A DNA stretch of 64,000 bases from Gordonia zhaorongruii (GTDB lineage Bacteria > Actinomycetota > Actinomycetes > Mycobacteriales > Mycobacteriaceae): NCBI RefSeq assembly GCF_007559005.1, contig NZ_CP041763.1, positions 3,008,463 through 3,072,462 of the forward strand, read 5' to 3'. Under the pieces are notes generated by a model that did not search any database, was not told where the DNA came from, and was given only the letters and a program-made list of their open reading frames with translations. The first letter of the stretch is position 1; each line of letters begins with the position of its first letter. Below are positions 34,681 to 43,443 of the stretch, one piece after another. The position numbers and the translations under genes are program-made.

Positions 34681-35925
34681 ATGCCTGACGACGCTGCCCC
34701 GACGGCCGACGCCGCCGACTCCGGGTCGGCTCCGCGTCGGACGTGGCGTGTCTGGCTCCGCTACGGGCTCATCGTCGTCGTCGTCGCCATCCTCGCGGTG
34801 GAGGGTGCCATCATCTGGCCCGACCTCAAGGACGCGTGGGCGCGCATCGGTGACATCCGCTGGGAATGGGTGGTCGGTTCGATCATCGCTGCCGGCTTGT
34901 CGATGGACAGTTACGCCCAGGTGCAGCGTGCCCTGATGCGCTCGGCCAAGGTCCGCGTGAAGCAGGGCGAGTCGCTCGCGGTGATCCTGGCGTCGAATTC
35001 GGTGTCGCAGACCCTGCCCGGCGGGCAGGTGCTCGCCCCCGCCTTCATCTACCGGGAGAGCCGCAAGTGGGGTGCCAGTCCGGTCGTCGCATCCTGGCAA
35101 CTGGTGATGTCGGGTCTGCTCGCGGGCGCCGGTCTGGCGGTGCTCGGCCTCGGCGGAGCGTTACTCGCAGGTGCGAAGACCAGCCCGTTCTCGGTGATCT
35201 TCAGCGTCGCCGGGTTCCTGGTGTTCGCCGTCGCCGTGCAGTATCTCGCCAGTCATCCGCAGCTGCTCGAGAACGCCGGTAAGCGCGTTCTGTCCTGGCT
35301 CAACAACGTGCGCGACAAGCCTGATGACCACGGCGTCGCCCGCCTCCAGCAGATCCTCCAACAGCTGCAGGCCGTCAAGCTGAACCGCAGAGACGGTGCG
35401 ATCGCCTTCGGTTGGAGCATGTTCAACTGGGTTGCCGATGTCGCCTGCCTGGCATTCGCATGCTGGGCCGTCGACGCGCACCCCTCCATATCCGGGCTGA
35501 TGGTCGCTTACGCGGCCGGCAAGGCGGTCGGCACTGCCGTTCCGTTGCTGCCCGGCGGCCTCGGCGTAGTCGACGCGATGCTGGTTCCCGCGCTGACCAC
35601 GGCCGGAATGCCACTGCACGACGCGGTGACCGCGGTGATCATCTACCGCATCATCAGCTACGTCCTGATCTCCCTGGTCGGCTGGGTCGTCATCGGAGTG
35701 CGCTACCGCGGCGCGTTCAAGTCCGGGGACAGCTTGGACCGCGAGATGGAGCAGGACCGCGCCCAGTCGGGAACCACGGACCAGTCGGGTGCGAACGACC
35801 AGGGGCGCGCCGACAGCGGAAGTACCGACAGCGGAGGTACTGACAGCGGGAGCACCGAGGCAGCCGACGCGCCGCCATTCGATCCGGGCGACGACGCCCC
35901 GAGCGACCGCGACCACGGCTCCTAG
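34681..35925 (+). CDS. LPG-synthase-type membrane protein, Rv0204c-like
   Basis: A 414-residue protein with about eight membrane segments between residues 25 and 345 and a Gly/Ser/Thr/Asp-rich C-terminal tail (about 355-414) that carries short DSGGTDSGST-type repeats. The core, including SNSVSQTLPGGQVLAPAF and LLPGGLGVVDAML, matches the lysylphosphatidylglycerol-synthase membrane domain (UPF0104), the flippase half of MprF proteins, without the synthase half. It may move a lipid or polyprenyl-linked substrate. It begins 21 bp after mmpL3 and likely shares its transcript. Confidence 0.82.
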   Translation: MPDDAAPTADAADSGSAPRRTWRVWLRYGLIVVVVAILAVEGAIIWPDLKDAWARIGDIRWEWVVGSIIAAGLSMDSYAQVQRALMRSAKVRVKQGESLAVILASNSVSQTLPGGQVLAPAFIYRESRKWGASPVVASWQLVMSGLLAGAGLAVLGLGGALLAGAKTSPFSVIFSVAGFLVFAVAVQYLASHPQLLENAGKRVLSWLNNVRDKPDDHGVARLQQILQQLQAVKLNRRDGAIAFGWSMFNWVADVACLAFACWAVDAHPSISGLMVAYAAGKAVGTAVPLLPGGLGVVDAMLVPALTTAGMPLHDAVTAVIIYRIISYVLISLVGWVVIGVRYRGAFKSGDSLDREMEQDRAQSGTTDQSGANDQGRADSGSTDSGGTDSGSTEAADAPPFDPGDDAPSDRDHGS

Positions 35926-35938
35926 CTACCGTGGAGGC

Positions 35939-36361
35939 ATGACCTCGGCCGATTCCGCTCCACATGCCCCGCACCGCCCCTCATCGCGCACGATGGCGAT
36001 CGCCGCCGGCGCCGATGTGATCGCCGTGCTGGTGTTCGTTGCCATCGGCCGCCGCAATCACGATGAGTCCGGGACCATCACCGGCCTTCTCACCACGCTG
36101 TGGCCGTTCCTGGCGGGCGCGGCCGTCGGCTGGGCCATCGCGTTCGCCTTCACCCGTGCGACGGGATTCGCCCCCGCCCGCCTGCTGCCCGTCGGCGTGA
36201 TCGTGTGGGTGAGCACCGTCGTGGTCGGCATGGTCCTGCGCGCCGTCTCCGGCCAGGGGACGGCGATCGCGTTCTGCATCGTCGCCTCGATCGCCACCGG
36301 AGTCCTCCTCCTCGGCTGGCGTGCCGTGTACGCGCTCATCGCAGCGCGGGCGAACCGCTGA
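35939..36361 (+). CDS. DUF3054 membrane protein
   Basis: A 140-residue protein with four hydrophobic helices (about 22-40, 50-70, 82-102, 110-132). The first contains DVIAVLVFVAIGRRNHDE, the DUF3054 hallmark as I recall it. The function is unknown. GGAGG precedes the ATG at 35939, 13 bp after the preceding stop, so it closes the mmpL3 operon. It converges with the PBP-like gene 18 bp away. Confidence 0.82.
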   Translation: MTSADSAPHAPHRPSSRTMAIAAGADVIAVLVFVAIGRRNHDESGTITGLLTTLWPFLAGAAVGWAIAFAFTRATGFAPARLLPVGVIVWVSTVVVGMVLRAVSGQGTAIAFCIVASIATGVLLLGWRAVYALIAARANR

Positions 36362-36379
36362 TCGCGGCCCGGGACGGAG

Positions 36380-38035
36380 TCAGTCCGCGGCGGAGACGGT
36401 GAAGTACTTCTGCGCCACCTGCAACGCAGCGGTACCGGACTTCTCGCCCTCGCAGTAGACGACGATGACCTTCCCGCCCTGCAGTCCGACGAACCAACCG
36501 GGCCCCTGCGGTCCGTTGGTACCGACCAGCGCACGCAGCCCCGGGGCCTTGGTCAGGTCACTTGCGTCGCCTGTGCGTGCGATGGTGGCCATCTGGTCCA
36601 GGACGTCGCGCGCCACCGGCGGCTCGAAGGAACCCAGTTCGCCCTTGGTGACCTTGGTCTTCGCCCCCTTGATGACGTACGGGGCCACCGCCTGGTTCTT
36701 TCCGTCCGCGGCGCGCGCCAGAGCAACGCCGAGAGCACCCATGTTCATCATGGTCGACGTGTAGTTACTCGGCGTGAAGTTCGCGGTCGAGATCGACGGC
36801 TTCTTGGTTTCGCGCGGCAGGCTCACCCCGGGAGCGGAGAACCGCACACCGAGACCGAAGCGGTACAACATGTCGTTGGCGCTCTTGTCACCGTCGTTCT
36901 TGTCTTTGGTCGCCCGGTCGATCGCACCGAAGACCGGGTCGAGGGTGCTGCCGGTCGCGTATCCGACACCCGCCTCGATGTCGCGCTTCGCCGCGGACTC
37001 GTTCTGCGCCAGTGCGAGGATTCCTCCCGATGACGCGTCGAGCACCATGACGTTGGCCGGCTGCGCTACCTCGACCACGGTGTTCTCGAGCACCAACTGC
37101 TCGTTCTGATCGACGCTGGTCGCGATGTCCTTTCCGGGAGGGCCCTGCTTGCCCGCGAGGCGCTGCGGCCGGGATCCCGGGATCTCCAACTGCACCTGCC
37201 AGCCCGCAGTCGCGTCGCGGATCGCCGTCCAGTAATTGGAGATGCTCTTCGAGAGCGGTGTCGACAGTCGGCGATCCTCCATCACCAACTGACCGTTCCG
37301 CTCCACTGTGACGCCGCTGATCTTCTCCGGATCCGCGTTCAGGTCCTTCATGTCGCTCTCACGGAGCTTCACCGCGGTGATCGGCTGTCCGTTCGCGTCG
37401 TCGATCTTGCTGCGGATCACCTTGCTGGTGACCAGCGGTGCGATCGGCTTGATCGCGTCAGACAACGATGAGATCGCGGCGTCGGTCTTCTTACCTGCTG
37501 CGGCGGGGTCGAACGTGATGGTGTTGACCGGAACCATCTTCATGAAGGTCTTGCCGGTGCGACTGTTGACCGCGGGAGCTGGCGTGGCATCGGTGCGCAC
37601 CTTCTGCAGACGCGCCCCCGCAGGCATTCCCTCGTAGATCAGCGCCGGCGCCCACTGAATCCGCCACCCGCTGGACAAGTTGCGGGCGATACCGGAGGTG
37701 TTGGTCTCATACGTACCCTGACCTGGCCAGGAGTAGGTGGTCTTCATCACGAAGGAGGCGGTTCCGTCGCTGTACTCGACGGGCTCGCGAACTGTCGTCT
37801 CCACCTTCTTCGCATCCATCCCCGAGAAGGTCGCCTGAAGGGACTCCGCCGCTTGCGCAGGTGAGGTCGTGAACTCCGATGCCGCCTCGGCATTCTGTTC
37901 GGCGATCGCCGTCGCGAAGTCGTTGGTCATCCGCCCGACATCGGTGTCGCTGTCCGACCCACACGCCACGACAGAGGACAGCATCACGATGACCGCAGTC
38001 ACCGCGGCCGCAAAGTTTCGTCCCCTCCACGCCAT
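36380..38035 (-). CDS. PBP-like lipoprotein with apparently inactive transpeptidase domain
   Basis: A 551-residue lipoprotein (lipobox SVVAC, Cys25). Residues ~30-145 form an NTF2-like MecA_N domain; a linker (150-320) and transpeptidase-like domain (320-551) follow, the layout of class B PBP lipoproteins such as Rv2864c. The expected SxxK nucleophile motif reads STLD (Ser363 to Asp366), so the lysine is missing. The KTG motif position near 504-506 reads VGT, and no clear SxN was found. I therefore infer a pseudo-enzyme, perhaps a scaffold or beta-lactam/peptide sensor. The alignment was by eye and could be offset. The ATG at 38035 gives a proper signal peptide. Confidence 0.72.
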   Translation of the reverse strand: MAWRGRNFAAAVTAVIVMLSSVVACGSDSDTDVGRMTNDFATAIAEQNAEAASEFTTSPAQAAESLQATFSGMDAKKVETTVREPVEYSDGTASFVMKTTYSWPGQGTYETNTSGIARNLSSGWRIQWAPALIYEGMPAGARLQKVRTDATPAPAVNSRTGKTFMKMVPVNTITFDPAAAGKKTDAAISSLSDAIKPIAPLVTSKVIRSKIDDANGQPITAVKLRESDMKDLNADPEKISGVTVERNGQLVMEDRRLSTPLSKSISNYWTAIRDATAGWQVQLEIPGSRPQRLAGKQGPPGKDIATSVDQNEQLVLENTVVEVAQPANVMVLDASSGGILALAQNESAAKRDIEAGVGYATGSTLDPVFGAIDRATKDKNDGDKSANDMLYRFGLGVRFSAPGVSLPRETKKPSISTANFTPSNYTSTMMNMGALGVALARAADGKNQAVAPYVIKGAKTKVTKGELGSFEPPVARDVLDQMATIARTGDASDLTKAPGLRALVGTNGPQGPGWFVGLQGGKVIVVYCEGEKSGTAALQVAQKYFTVSAAD

Positions 38036-38164
38036 GTATCAATTTTCACTTGTCTCACATTTCAATCCGCACCAGGGACATATCATTACAGATTCAGTCT
38101 GATAACAATCCCGCAACAAGGCCATGTTTGTCGCTGTTCTCGGCTTCCGGTCCATAATGGAGGC

Positions 38165-38890
38165 ATGTCCGTGACGATCGTCCGCGGCGCCGAACGCGCC
38201 GCCACTCGTACCGACTGGCTCACGTCCCGGCACAGCTTCTCGTTCGGCGACAACTACGAGCCGGCGAACACACATCACGGCGTGCTGATGGCGCATAACG
38301 AGGACGTAGTCGCGCCGGGCGAGGGCTTCGACACCCACGCACATGCCGACACCGAGATCATCACCTGGGTCCTCTCCGGTTCGCTCGTTCATCAGGACTC
38401 CGAAGGACACTCCGGCGTCATCCACCCCGGGCTCGCCCAGCGCATGAGCGCGGGCACCGGCATCCTGCACTCCGAACGCAACGACTACGCCGAGACGGCG
38501 GACGAACCCGTCCACTTCGTCCAGATGTGGGTGATGCCCGACGAGTACGGCCTCACCCCCGGGTACGAACAGCTCGACATCTCCGCCGACCTCTCCCCCG
38601 GGGCTCTGGTTCCCGTCGCCTCCGGTGCACCCGAGAACCACTCCGCCATCCGCATCGCCAATGCGGGCGCGACGATGTACGCCGCACGCCTGAACGCCGG
38701 CCAGTCGGTGACCGTTCCAGCCGGCCGCTTCACGCACTTGTTCGTCGCAATGGGCGCGGTCACCGCAGACGGCGAGAACCTCGACATGTCCGACGCATTG
38801 CGTGCCGACGACTTCGGCGGCACCACGGTGACCGCCCGCACCGACTCCGAGCTCCTCATCTGGTCGATGTCCAAGCGCCTCGGCGAGTAG
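38165..38890 (+). CDS. Pirin-family bicupin protein
   Basis: A 241-residue bicupin. The N-terminal cupin holds the metal ligands His58 and His60 (DTHAHADTE) and His102 and Glu104 (LHSERN), so it should bind iron. Bacterial pirins of the YhhW type show quercetin 2,3-dioxygenase activity or act as redox regulators; the natural substrate is unknown. GGAGG precedes the ATG. The 129-bp upstream gap to the divergent PBP-like gene is AT-rich and probably holds both promoters. Confidence 0.9.
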   Translation: MSVTIVRGAERAATRTDWLTSRHSFSFGDNYEPANTHHGVLMAHNEDVVAPGEGFDTHAHADTEIITWVLSGSLVHQDSEGHSGVIHPGLAQRMSAGTGILHSERNDYAETADEPVHFVQMWVMPDEYGLTPGYEQLDISADLSPGALVPVASGAPENHSAIRIANAGATMYAARLNAGQSVTVPAGRFTHLFVAMGAVTADGENLDMSDALRADDFGGTTVTARTDSELLIWSMSKRLGE

Positions 38891-38951
38891 CCGGCCGGTC
38901 CGGCCCACCGCACACCGAGTGGAGACCGAACCGGGATGGAAGGATGGAGGC

Positions 38952-40928
38952 GTGACTACCGAACAGATCTCCGGCCTGGACCTGGAATGGGTCGACTCGT
39001 CCGTACGCGTCGCAGACGACCTCTTCACTCATGTCAACGGCCGATGGCTCGAAAACCACACGATCCCCGGCGACCGCAGCATCGACGGAGCGTTCCACGT
39101 CCTACGCGACAACGCCGAGGCGCACGTGCGCGCGATCCTCGAGGAGTGCGCCGACGGTTCACCCGAGGCGGGCAGCACCTCTGCACTCATCGGCGATCTC
39201 TACGCATCGTTCATGGACACCGATCGGATCGAGGCCCTCGGGCTCGACGCCATCGCCGACGATCTCCGAGCGATCGACTCGATCACGACGACGACCGACC
39301 TGGCTCGTACGCTCGGCGCTCTGCAGCGTGTCGGCGTCGGCGGACTGTTCGGGCTGTACGTCGACACCGACGCCCGCAAGTCCGACCGCTATCTGGTGCA
39401 CGTGACGCAGAGCGGACTGGGACTCCCCGACGAGTCGTACTACCGCGATCCCAACCACGCCGAGATCCTCACGGCGTACCGCGGTCACGTCGCGGCGATG
39501 CTGACCCTCGCCGGTTACGGCGACGCGCAGTCGGCCGCAGCGCAGGTCGTCGAGCTCGAGTCCGCGATCGCGGCACATCACTGGGACGTGGTCCGCCGCC
39601 GCGACGCCGAGGCGAGTTACAACCTCCGCACTCTCACCGAATTCGCCGACACCACGACCGGATTCGACGTCGCCGCATGGATCGACGGACTCGACGTCCC
39701 CGGCGATCAGACGTTCGCGGAGGTGATCGTCGGGCAGCCCTCCTTCTTCACCGGAGCTGCCGGACTGGTCGGCGAACGTTCCATCGACACGTGGAAGACG
39801 TGGCTCACCTGGCAACTGCTGCACACCGCGGCGCCGTACCTGTCGAGCGCTTTCGTCGACGAGAACTTCGCCTTCTACGGCACCACGCTCACCGGCGCGG
39901 AGACTATCCGGGACCGCTGGAAGCGGGGTGTGGGCTTCGTCGAGTCGTCAGCCGGATTCGCAGTCGGCGAGATCTACGTCGAGAAGCACTTCCCGCCGGC
40001 GGCGAAGGCACGGATGGACGAGCTGATCGCCAACCTGGTCGAGGCCTACCGACGGAACATCTCCGACCTCGACTGGATGACGCCCGCCACCCGCGAACGC
40101 GCCCTGGCCAAGCTCGACACCTTCACCCCGAAGATCGGCTATCCGGCCACCTGGATCGATTACTCGACACTCACCGCCGAACGTGACGACCTGGTCGGAA
40201 ACTCGCGCCGCGCAGCCGCATTCGAGACCGACCGCGAACTGCGGAAGATCGGTTCGCCGGTCGATCGCGACGAATGGTTCATGACGCCGCAGACGGTGAA
40301 CGCCTACTACAACCCGGGAATGAACGAGATCGTCTTCCCGGCCGCGATCCTGCAGCCTCCGTTCTTCGATCCGGACGCCGACGACGCCGCGAATTACGGC
40401 GGGATCGGCGGGGTCATCGGTCATGAGATCGGGCACGGGTTCGACGACCAGGGCGCCAAGTACGACGGCGAGGGCAACCTGGTCGACTGGTGGACCGACG
40501 AGGACCGCAGCGAGTTCGGCAAGCGGACGACCGCGCTCGCCGCGCAGTACAGCCAGTTCACTCCCGACGGCCTCGACCCGAAGTACACGGTGAACGGCGA
40601 GTTCACGCTCGGCGAGAACATCGGCGACCTCGGTGGCCTGTCGATCGCGCTGGCCGCATACCGGATCGCATCCGAGGACGCGGGCGAGCCGCCCGTCATC
40701 GACGGACTGACCGGCGAACAGCGGGTCTTCTTCAGCTGGGCGCAGATCTGGCGCACCAAGACCCGTGAGGCCGAGGCGATCCGCCGGCTGTCGATCGATC
40801 CTCACTCGCCTCCCGAGTTCCGCTGCAACGGCGTGGTCCGCAACGTGGACGCCTTCTACGACGCATTCGACGTCCAGCCGGGCGATGCGCTCTACCTCGA
40901 TCCCGCGGACCGCGTCCACATCTGGTGA
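38952..40928 (+). CDS. pepO: M13-family zinc endopeptidase (PepO/neprilysin type)
   Basis: A 658-residue M13 metallopeptidase. His491, Glu492 and His495 form HEIGH, and Glu555 in GENIGDLGG is the third zinc ligand. The C-terminus ends in a ...RVHIW motif like the CxxW end of the family. No signal peptide is visible, so it is probably cytosolic and degrades small peptides. The GTG at 38952 is chosen for its strong GGATGGAGG; a GTG at 38919 lacks a ribosome site. It starts 61 bp after the pirin stop. A structured element (40933-41010) follows immediately. Confidence 0.92.
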   Translation: MTTEQISGLDLEWVDSSVRVADDLFTHVNGRWLENHTIPGDRSIDGAFHVLRDNAEAHVRAILEECADGSPEAGSTSALIGDLYASFMDTDRIEALGLDAIADDLRAIDSITTTTDLARTLGALQRVGVGGLFGLYVDTDARKSDRYLVHVTQSGLGLPDESYYRDPNHAEILTAYRGHVAAMLTLAGYGDAQSAAAQVVELESAIAAHHWDVVRRRDAEASYNLRTLTEFADTTTGFDVAAWIDGLDVPGDQTFAEVIVGQPSFFTGAAGLVGERSIDTWKTWLTWQLLHTAAPYLSSAFVDENFAFYGTTLTGAETIRDRWKRGVGFVESSAGFAVGEIYVEKHFPPAAKARMDELIANLVEAYRRNISDLDWMTPATRERALAKLDTFTPKIGYPATWIDYSTLTAERDDLVGNSRRAAAFETDRELRKIGSPVDRDEWFMTPQTVNAYYNPGMNEIVFPAAILQPPFFDPDADDAANYGGIGGVIGHEIGHGFDDQGAKYDGEGNLVDWWTDEDRSEFGKRTTALAAQYSQFTPDGLDPKYTVNGEFTLGENIGDLGGLSIALAAYRIASEDAGEPPVIDGLTGEQRVFFSWAQIWRTKTREAEAIRRLSIDPHSPPEFRCNGVVRNVDAFYDAFDVQPGDALYLDPADRVHIW

Positions 40929-40932
40929 TCCC

Positions 40933-41010
40933 CTCGCATTACCAACCCGTGGATTCGGCGATTTCAGCGGTAGCCGACGAGTAGTCGGCTCATACGGGTT
41001 GGTGATGCGG
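40933..41010. repeat. Structured ~77-nt element, copy B
   Basis: Outer arms 40935-40950 and 40994-41009 pair with one mismatch. Inside is a perfect 7-bp hairpin (AGCCGAC with GTCGGCT, loop GAGTA, 40972-40990). Ends, length and inner hairpin position match copy A at 5344-5420. It starts 5 bp after the M13 peptidase stop, so on RNA it could be that gene's 3' structure. Confidence 0.55.
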
Positions 41011-41144
41011 GCGGTCGGCGCCGTCGGCCAGGTCCTGCCGGTCGACATACTGATCGACTGATCCACAGATTTCGGTGCACGTCTCACCCCATCGGACTAT
41101 GGTCTGTGTCACAAATCATTCCAGTTCCCCGAGGTGATTCACCC

Positions 41145-42110
41145 ATGACCGCGATCCATCCCGACGCTGACACCCGCCAGGGCTTCACGACCCTGCGAGC
41201 CGGAGGCCTGCACTGGGACTCGTTCCCCCTCCGGCTGTTCACGAAGGGCAACGGCAAGCACTGGGACCCCACCGACCTCGATCACTCGAAGGACGCGGCC
41301 GATTGGGCAGGCATCAGCGATGAACAGCGCCGGAGCGCCACCTATCTCGTCGCACAGTTCGTCGCAGGCGAGGAAGCTGTCACCCAGGACATCCAACCGT
41401 TCATGTCGGCGATGGCCGCGGAGAACCGCTTCGGCGACGAGATGTACCTGTCGCAGTTCTGCCTCGAGGAGGCCAAGCACGCCCAGGCTTTCCGCCTGTG
41501 GATGGACGAAGTGGGCCTCACCGACGATCTCCATCCGTTCGTGGCCGACAATCCGTACTACCGGCAGCTCTTCTACGACGAGCTGCCGAACTCGCTCCGT
41601 GTGCTGCAGCAGGATCCGTCTCCGCGGAACCAGGTCCGTGCAAGCGTCACGTACAACCACGTGATCGAGGGCAGCCTGGCCCTCACCGGATACTTCGCGT
41701 GGCACAAGATCTGCGTCGAGAACGACATCCTGCCGGGCATGCAGTCGCTGATCAGCCACATCGCCGACGACGAGCGCCGACACATGGCGTGGGGCACGTT
41801 CACCTGCCGACGGCACGTCGCAGCCGACGACTCCCTGTGGGAGACGGTCACCGAGCGGATGGGCGAACTCATGCCGATGGCGCTCGGCATGATCACCTGG
41901 GTGGACGACCAGTTCGACGACAAGCCGTTCGGCATCGACAACGACGAGTTCCTCGCCTACGCCGCCGACCGCGCTCAGCGCCGACTCGGTGCGATCGAGT
42001 CGGCTCGCGGCCGGCCCGTCGAGGACATCGATCTCGACTACTCACCGGCAACTCTGGAGGACACATTCGGCGACGAGGACCAGGAGACACTCGCACGGCA
42101 CGCGAAGTGA
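41145..42110 (+). CDS. nrdB2: R2-like ligand-binding oxidase (R2lox)
   Basis: A 321-residue ferritin-fold protein. Against the M. tuberculosis R2lox (Rv0233) numbering as I remember it, all features align with a constant +8 offset: metal ligands Glu76, Glu109, His112, Glu175, Glu210 and His213, plus Val79 and Tyr170, which form the Tyr-Val crosslink unique to R2lox. It binds a Mn/Fe centre and a fatty-acid-like ligand and is not a ribonucleotide reductase. The ATG at 41145 follows GAGGTG; a longer reading from 41106 lacks a ribosome site. In mycobacteria the gene lies near aftD; here it is about 29 kb away, beside cell-wall genes. Confidence 0.93.
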   Translation: MTAIHPDADTRQGFTTLRAGGLHWDSFPLRLFTKGNGKHWDPTDLDHSKDAADWAGISDEQRRSATYLVAQFVAGEEAVTQDIQPFMSAMAAENRFGDEMYLSQFCLEEAKHAQAFRLWMDEVGLTDDLHPFVADNPYYRQLFYDELPNSLRVLQQDPSPRNQVRASVTYNHVIEGSLALTGYFAWHKICVENDILPGMQSLISHIADDERRHMAWGTFTCRRHVAADDSLWETVTERMGELMPMALGMITWVDDQFDDKPFGIDNDEFLAYAADRAQRRLGAIESARGRPVEDIDLDYSPATLEDTFGDEDQETLARHAK

Positions 42111-42127
42111 CCGCGGCCGTGCCGGGG

Positions 42128-43279
42128 TCAGGAGTCGGCGTTGCCGGCCTTCCAGACCTTCCACGGCACCGTCCAGTCGCCGTAGGTGTCCCAGACCGGT
42201 AGCGGTTCGCCGCCGGAGTTGGTGATCTCCACGACGTCGCCGATCCCGAAGTGGTCGAGCATCCACTTCGCGTTCTCATCACTCAGGTTGACGCAGCCGT
42301 GCGAGACGTTCGACGCGCCCTGCTGGCCGGTCGACCACGGGGCTGCGTGCACGAACTCACCGTCGTTCGAGATCCTGAGGTTGTTGAACACCGTCTCCCG
42401 GTAGTACTCGGGATCGCCCTGGCACACGCCGTACGTGCACGAGTCCATGATGATCTTCGCGGCTTTCTCGGAGACGACATGCGGCCCGGAGTGCGACGGG
42501 TGCTCCGGCGATCCCAGGCTCATCGGCATCTGCCGCACCTGCTCGCCGTCATGGAAGACGGTGAGCTGCTCGGTGTTTCCGTCGGCCTTCGCGATCCACT
42601 CGTCGTGCACCGTGTAGTCCGCGGAGTTGTTCTCGGCACCGTAGACCCCGTTGCCCAGGTCGAGGCCGTAGACGTCAGCTTCGACGTGGATCTTGGTGCC
42701 CGGCTTCCAGTACTCGGCGGCTCGGTAATGGACGTTCTGATCGTCCGTCCAGTACCAGGCCCCCTCCTGACTCGGCGTCGTCGTGACCTTGAGATGCTTC
42801 TCGACCTCGGCCTTGTCGGTCACCGGCTTGGTGAACTGGAAGACCATCGGCTGGCCGACGCCGATGCCCACGCCCGAGTCGACGGTCTCGGGTGCGGGCA
42901 CCACGTTGGCGTACGCCGTATCGTCCGGTGCGATGGTGCTGACCGTGAACGCCTTCTTCGCATGGTCGCCGTCGTCGTTCACCGCATCGGCCTTGACCGT
43001 GTACTTCGATCCATAGCCGAGTTCCTCGGTGGTGTGCCAGGCCGCGCCACCCTCCTCCGAGACGCCGTCGACCTTCTTTCCGGTCTCCGCGTTGGCCACG
43101 GTCACCGAGTCGAGTGAGCCTTCGGCAGCGCGGACGATGATCTCGTCGGTGGGATTGAGCGGCTCGGCCCCGTCGATGCCGAGCATTACGCGCGCAGGTG
43201 GCGCCGGGTCGGCTCCCGCTCCGCACGCTGCGGCGAACAGCGCGACGACGGCGACGCCGATCGCGGCCAGTACTCGCAT
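42128..43279 (-). CDS. L,D-transpeptidase lipoprotein (LdtMt2-like)
   Basis: A 383-residue precursor with an N-terminal hydrophobic segment and likely lipobox (AAAC, Cys19), two Ig-like/BIG domains (about 35-135 and 140-250) and a YkuD catalytic domain. The catalytic Cys329 with His327 and Ser326 lie in SHGCVNLS, with His311 upstream and the trailing WxxxW-rich C-terminal segment. It makes 3-3 crosslinks in peptidoglycan and is the target of carbapenems. The ATG at 43279 gives the lipoprotein start; an in-frame ORF reaching 43414 adds charged sequence. It is convergent with the R2lox gene and divergent from the hydrolase. Confidence 0.92.
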   Translation of the reverse strand: MRVLAAIGVAVVALFAAACGAGADPAPPARVMLGIDGAEPLNPTDEIIVRAAEGSLDSVTVANAETGKKVDGVSEEGGAAWHTTEELGYGSKYTVKADAVNDDGDHAKKAFTVSTIAPDDTAYANVVPAPETVDSGVGIGVGQPMVFQFTKPVTDKAEVEKHLKVTTTPSQEGAWYWTDDQNVHYRAAEYWKPGTKIHVEADVYGLDLGNGVYGAENNSADYTVHDEWIAKADGNTEQLTVFHDGEQVRQMPMSLGSPEHPSHSGPHVVSEKAAKIIMDSCTYGVCQGDPEYYRETVFNNLRISNDGEFVHAAPWSTGQQGASNVSHGCVNLSDENAKWMLDHFGIGDVVEITNSGGEPLPVWDTYGDWTVPWKVWKAGNADS

Positions 43280-43417
43280 CCGGTTGTCTCTCAAGCGCGT
43301 GCCTTCCCATTGCCGAACAGAGCGCTCCGACCTGCCGAAACCGAGGGAACGGACATTCCAGCCTCGGTCGTGCGGCAGAGCTCCGGAGCTCATGTCTTCA
43401 GCGTACGTGCGCACCGA

Positions 43418-43435
43418 AATAGAACACGTTCTATT
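43418..43435. promoter_or_regulatory. KstR-type operator
   Basis: AATAGAACACGTTCTATT has perfect 8-bp arms. Its core TAGAACACGTTCTA matches the published KstR consensus TnnAACnnGTTnnA at every fixed position. It ends 8 bp before the hydrolase ATG, so repressor binding would block that promoter; the divergent L,D-transpeptidase start is 139 bp away. Confidence 0.85.
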
Positions 43436-43443
43436 CTGTTCTC

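Noticed and set aside
38041..38164. Specific -35/-10 promoter for the pirin gene
   Set aside because: The region is AT-rich and CATAAT occurs, but it lies too close to the start and the spacing to a -35 is poor.
41145..42110. Ribonucleotide reductase small subunit
   Set aside because: Despite the nrdB2 name used for homologs, the Val79/Tyr170 pair and ligand set are those of R2lox oxidases.
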